From: Spirochaeta isovalerica
GTDB taxonomy: Bacteria > Spirochaetota > Spirochaetia > DSM-2461
NCBI RefSeq assembly: GCF_014207565.1
Contig: NZ_JACHGJ010000009.1
Span: 62,001-126,000 of the forward strand
Length of the DNA: 64,000 nucleotides
Reading direction: 5' to 3'
Of this stretch, positions 61,660 through 64,000 are shown piece by piece (within the stretch, counting starts at the first letter, position 1; each line of letters starts with the position of its first letter). The position numbers were made by a program, and so were the translations under genes. A model generated the notes under the pieces. The model did not search any database. It saw nothing but the letters and a program-made list of their open reading frames with translations, and was not told the origin of the DNA.

Positions 61660-62351
61660 ATCTCGTAACCGTTTCCGGTCCCCCTTCAACGGGAAAAACC
61701 GCCGTTATTCTCAAAACCATCGAATCCTATAAAAAGCAGAATGTAAACGTGGGGGTTATAAAATTCGATTGCCTCTATACAGATGATGATATTCTCTACG
61801 AAAAAGCCGGTATTACCGTACGGAAAGGACTTTCCGGGGGACTCTGTCCGGATCATTATTTTGTCAGCAACATAGAAGAAGCTTTTGAATGGGGGCAGAA
61901 GGAAGGTTTCGATGTGCTTATCAGCGAATCAGCCGGTTTGTGCAATCGTTGCTCACCCTATATCAAAGATGTAAAAGCGATCTGCGTCATCGATAACCTG
62001 AGCGGAATCAATACGCCGAAAAAAATCGGACCCATGCTCAAGAGCGCTGATATCGTCGTCATCACTAAAGGGGATATTGTCTCTCAGGCGGAAAGGGAAG
62101 TCTTCGCTTCCCGGGTTCACACAGTGAACCCCGGCGCCACAGTGATGCATGTGAATGGTCTGACCGGACAGGGAAGCTTTGAGCTTTCCACCCTTCTCTA
62201 CGATCGAAGTCTCGATACGGAAACGCTGAAGGGAAAAGAATTGCGATTTTCCATGCCGTCGGCTCTCTGCTCCTATTGCCTGGGCGAGAAAAGAATCGGC
62301 GAACAGTATCAAATGGGCAATGTGAGAAAAATCAATCTGGAGGAAAGCTGA
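61656..62351 (+). CDS. P-loop GTPase/ATPase, HypB/CobW (G3E)-like, cysteine-rich
   Basis: 231 residues. 'VTVSGPPSTGKTAVILKTI' is the Walker A (8-15), 'FDVLISESAGLC' the Walker B-like strand and 'VVITKGD' (134-140) the G4-like motif, as in HypB, UreG and CobW GTPases. Metal-ligand candidates are Cys64, Cys96-Cys99 (CNRC) and Cys205-Cys208 (CSYC). G3E proteins insert Ni, Co or Zn. The ATG overlaps the upstream stop in ATGA, with AAAGGAG ahead; the ABC gene begins immediately after its stop. I infer metal delivery or cluster assembly. Confidence 0.8.
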   Translation: MNLVTVSGPPSTGKTAVILKTIESYKKQNVNVGVIKFDCLYTDDDILYEKAGITVRKGLSGGLCPDHYFVSNIEEAFEWGQKEGFDVLISESAGLCNRCSPYIKDVKAICVIDNLSGINTPKKIGPMLKSADIVVITKGDIVSQAEREVFASRVHTVNPGATVMHVNGLTGQGSFELSTLLYDRSLDTETLKGKELRFSMPSALCSYCLGEKRIGEQYQMGNVRKINLEES

Positions 62352-63362
62352 ATGTCACTATCAGTAAAAGAGTCGACCCTGGGAGAAATCCTGAATAAGT
62401 ACCCTTTCGCCGCAGCTTATCTGGAACAGCAGAATCTTAAGGTCGAAGGCCGGGAGAATATGTCTCTCAATGAATATTTATCTTCTTTATCGGAGGATGA
62501 AATTGAGGAGAGAGCTCTGGACAGAACAGCCCTTATCGAAGGGTTGGAAAGCTACATAGCGCAAATGCTCGCTTTTCTGGGAGAGGAAGAACAGAAAGTA
62601 AGCTCTCTGTCGATTCTCTCCGGTGCAGATAAGTCGGGAGAGCCGGAGGGATTTGATGACTTCACAATCCGTACCGGCGAGATTATCGCCATCGTGGGCC
62701 CTACCGGTTCAGGCAAAAGCAGATTGCTGGGTGATATCGAATGGGTCGCTCAGAGAGATACTCCGACGAACCGGCAAATCCTCATAAACGGAAAAGTCCC
62801 CGACAGCAAATGGCGCTTTTCCACATCGGATAAACTGGTTGCCCAATTGTCCCAGAATATGAATTTTGTCATGGATCTGACCGTGGAGGAGTTTCTTCAC
62901 CTCCACGCGGAAAGCCGTATGGTGGAAAACAGAGATGAAGTCGTCAGGAAAATCATCAGCTGCGCCAATGATCTGGCCGGAGAAAAATTTGAACTGACCA
63001 CACCGATAACCAGTTTGAGCGGCGGTCAGTCCCGGGCCCTGATGATTTCCGACACGGCCATATTGAGCCGCTCTCCCATCATTCTGATTGATGAGATTGA
63101 AAATGCGGGGATTGACCGGAAGAAAGCCCTCTCGTTCCTCCTTTCCCAGGAAAAGATTGTTCTTATGGCCACTCACGACCCGATGCTCGCGCTGCTGGGA
63201 GACAAGAGAATCGTAATCAAAAACGGCGGCATCCACAAAATCATAGAAACCTCCTCTGAAGAGCGGGCCATGCTTGAGGAAATAGAAAAAGTAGACAGAA
63301 AAGTACAGAACCTCCGGGCTTCATTGCGCCGGGGAGAAATACTGACAAGAGAAAGTTTTTAA
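62352..63362 (+). CDS. ABC-type ATPase with DUF1858-like N-terminus, no cognate permease
   Basis: 336 residues. Residues about 3-70 resemble DUF1858 ('ESTLGEILNKYPFAAAYLEQQNLKVEG', 'MSLNEYLSSL'), without the CxxC often seen there. The ABC core has Walker A GPTGSGKS (116-123), signature LSGGQ (222-226), Walker B 'IILIDE' (243-248) and His275 ('ATHDP'). All ATPase elements are intact. No membrane protein is encoded in the operon, so it may be a soluble ABC ATPase, as in SufC-, Uvr- or Fet-like machines, or work with a distant permease. Confidence 0.85.
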   Translation: MSLSVKESTLGEILNKYPFAAAYLEQQNLKVEGRENMSLNEYLSSLSEDEIEERALDRTALIEGLESYIAQMLAFLGEEEQKVSSLSILSGADKSGEPEGFDDFTIRTGEIIAIVGPTGSGKSRLLGDIEWVAQRDTPTNRQILINGKVPDSKWRFSTSDKLVAQLSQNMNFVMDLTVEEFLHLHAESRMVENRDEVVRKIISCANDLAGEKFELTTPITSLSGGQSRALMISDTAILSRSPIILIDEIENAGIDRKKALSFLLSQEKIVLMATHDPMLALLGDKRIVIKNGGIHKIIETSSEERAMLEEIEKVDRKVQNLRASLRRGEILTRESF

Positions 63363-63374
63363 GGAGTTATCAAT

Positions 63375-63614
63375 ATGCACGACGGATGTTCAGGAAGTTT
63401 CGAGAACGGCAAACAGGTTGTCGACAAAGTGAGAATGATGGGATTCGACAGGCAGATGATGCCCCTCCCCATGACAATTGACTGCACCAATTGCGGAGAA
63501 TCATTTCAGATGGAAACCTTTGCCGCGCGGTGCAGCTGCGGCATGGTCTACGGCGTGACGCCCTGCCACGCCTTTGATCCGGCGAACGTTATGGCCGCCG
63601 GGATAGATTACTGA
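63375..63614 (+). CDS. small zinc-ribbon-like protein
   Basis: 79 residues with Cys5, Cys37-x2-Cys40 ('CTNC'), Cys53-x-Cys55 ('CSC') and Cys64. The 'IDCTNCGESFQMETFAARCSCGMVYGVTPCHAF' core looks like a treble-clef or rubredoxin-like metal ribbon. AAGGAG lies 7 nt before the ATG, 12 bp after the ABC gene. Last gene of the operon. It is likely a metal or redox partner. Its 3' end overlaps the convergent TlpA gene by 26 bp. Confidence 0.75.
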   Translation: MHDGCSGSFENGKQVVDKVRMMGFDRQMMPLPMTIDCTNCGESFQMETFAARCSCGMVYGVTPCHAFDPANVMAAGIDY

Positions 63615-64000
63615 TCAGCTCTACCGTATCCTCTCCATGCCACTTCTTCGATCCGACCTCTTTCAAAACGATTTCCCCTGAGGGAGCGACGAGAAAAGTC
63701 GTGGGTATGGACCTTACGGCAAATGGTTCCGGAGGATTGGAACGGGCGATCATATAGGGAAAGGTATACCCCTCCTTATCCATAAAATCTTCCACTGTGC
63801 TTCTCTTTTCATTTGTAATTATGATGAATGCTACGGATTTATCATCTTTCAAACGATCGTATAATTTCTGAATGCTGGGCATCTCGGCAACGCAGGGCGG
63901 ACACCAGGTAGCCCATTCATTGATAAAGAGAGTCCTTCCGATAAAGTCCGCCAGGTTGACCACATTCCCGCTCTCATCCTCCATCAGCCAATTGTACTCG
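63589..64000 (-). CDS. TlpA-family thiol-disulfide oxidoreductase (partial)
   Basis: The C-terminal about 137 residues are visible; the frame is open to the right edge ('EYNWLMEDESGNVV...'), so the start and probable signal peptide lie outside. The thioredoxin active site is 'WATWCPPCVAEMPSIQKLY' and the cis-Pro loop 'VRSIPTTFLVAPSGEIVL'. It resembles ResA/TlpA reductases and the thioredoxin domain of the gene at 32.4 kb. It converges on the zinc-ribbon gene with a 26-bp overlap of 3' ends. Confidence 0.9.
   Translation of the reverse strand, partial: EYNWLMEDESGNVVNLADFIGRTLFINEWATWCPPCVAEMPSIQKLYDRLKDDKSVAFIIITNEKRSTVEDFMDKEGYTFPYMIARSNPPEPFAVRSIPTTFLVAPSGEIVLKEVGSKKWHGEDTVELISNLSRRP

Noticed and set aside
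1-64000. tRNA, rRNA, CRISPR array, insertion sequence
   Set aside because: Reading the intergenic regions showed no cloverleaf with TTCGA-type arm, no regularly spaced repeats, no transposase and no rRNA-like sequence.

Overview
The window looks like chromosomal DNA of a free-living, probably anaerobic or facultative spirochaete. The pointers are a TatP/TatT-type TRAP substrate-binding pair as known from Treponema, an EF-G carrying the mitochondrial/spirochaete-type G1 motif (HIDSGKT), spirochaete-style two-component and lipoprotein genes, and moderate GC content. This placement is inference from gene content. No rRNA, tRNA, CRISPR array, transposase or phage gene was seen.

Layout. 0-5 kb: TRAP TatT/TatP lipoprotein pair, 4-alpha-glucanotransferase (malQ), a SEC-C protein (ychJ-like) and an SrkA-like kinase. 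4.9-13.9 kb: a compact recC-recB-recD operon, translationally coupled to the kinase. 14.2-14.7 kb: the longest gene-free stretch, AT-rich, with several DnaA-box-like 9-mers. 14.7-19.4 kb: unknown proteins, a CPA2 antiporter and a PTS-IIA protein with an extra C-terminal domain. 19.5-22.3 kb: a DnaB-like single-domain ATPase and fusA. 22.5-29.4 kb: thrH, a hybrid histidine kinase, a two-receiver regulator and a MORN-repeat protein.

29.4-35.7 kb is the accessory-looking part. A TetR regulator, an alpha/beta hydrolase and a serine-hydrolase lipoprotein lie between two decayed YjbR/MmcQ fragments that share a perfect 31-bp direct repeat. Further on are a TlpA-like thioredoxin, another hydrolase with an HTH protein, and a multiply broken HSL-type esterase pseudogene. 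35.7-49.6 kb is housekeeping: RlmK-like methyltransferase, DUF4230 pair, pheS-pheT behind a textbook Phe-codon attenuator, rhomboid protease, a degenerate GH13-like protein, polyprenyl synthase and RlmE. 49.5-58.1 kb: NlpC/P60 lipoprotein, Nnr (NADH-hydrate repair), ABM monooxygenase, Fe-ADH, a 2-hydroxyacid dehydrogenase, a GGDEF-EAL protein and nicotinate phosphoribosyltransferase.

58.1-63.6 kb is the most intriguing region. A Crp/Fnr regulator and an HPr-domain protein are transcribed away from a four-gene operon. That operon encodes a DUF1858 protein fused to a signal-less solute-binding-like domain, a cysteine-rich G3E/HypB-like P-loop protein, an ABC ATPase with its own DUF1858-like N-terminus, and a small zinc-ribbon-like protein. 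No permease is present. A perfect TTGAC-N4-GTCAA box sits in the divergent promoter. This is my best candidate for an undescribed system, most plausibly a cytoplasmic redox or metal-handling machine rather than a transporter.
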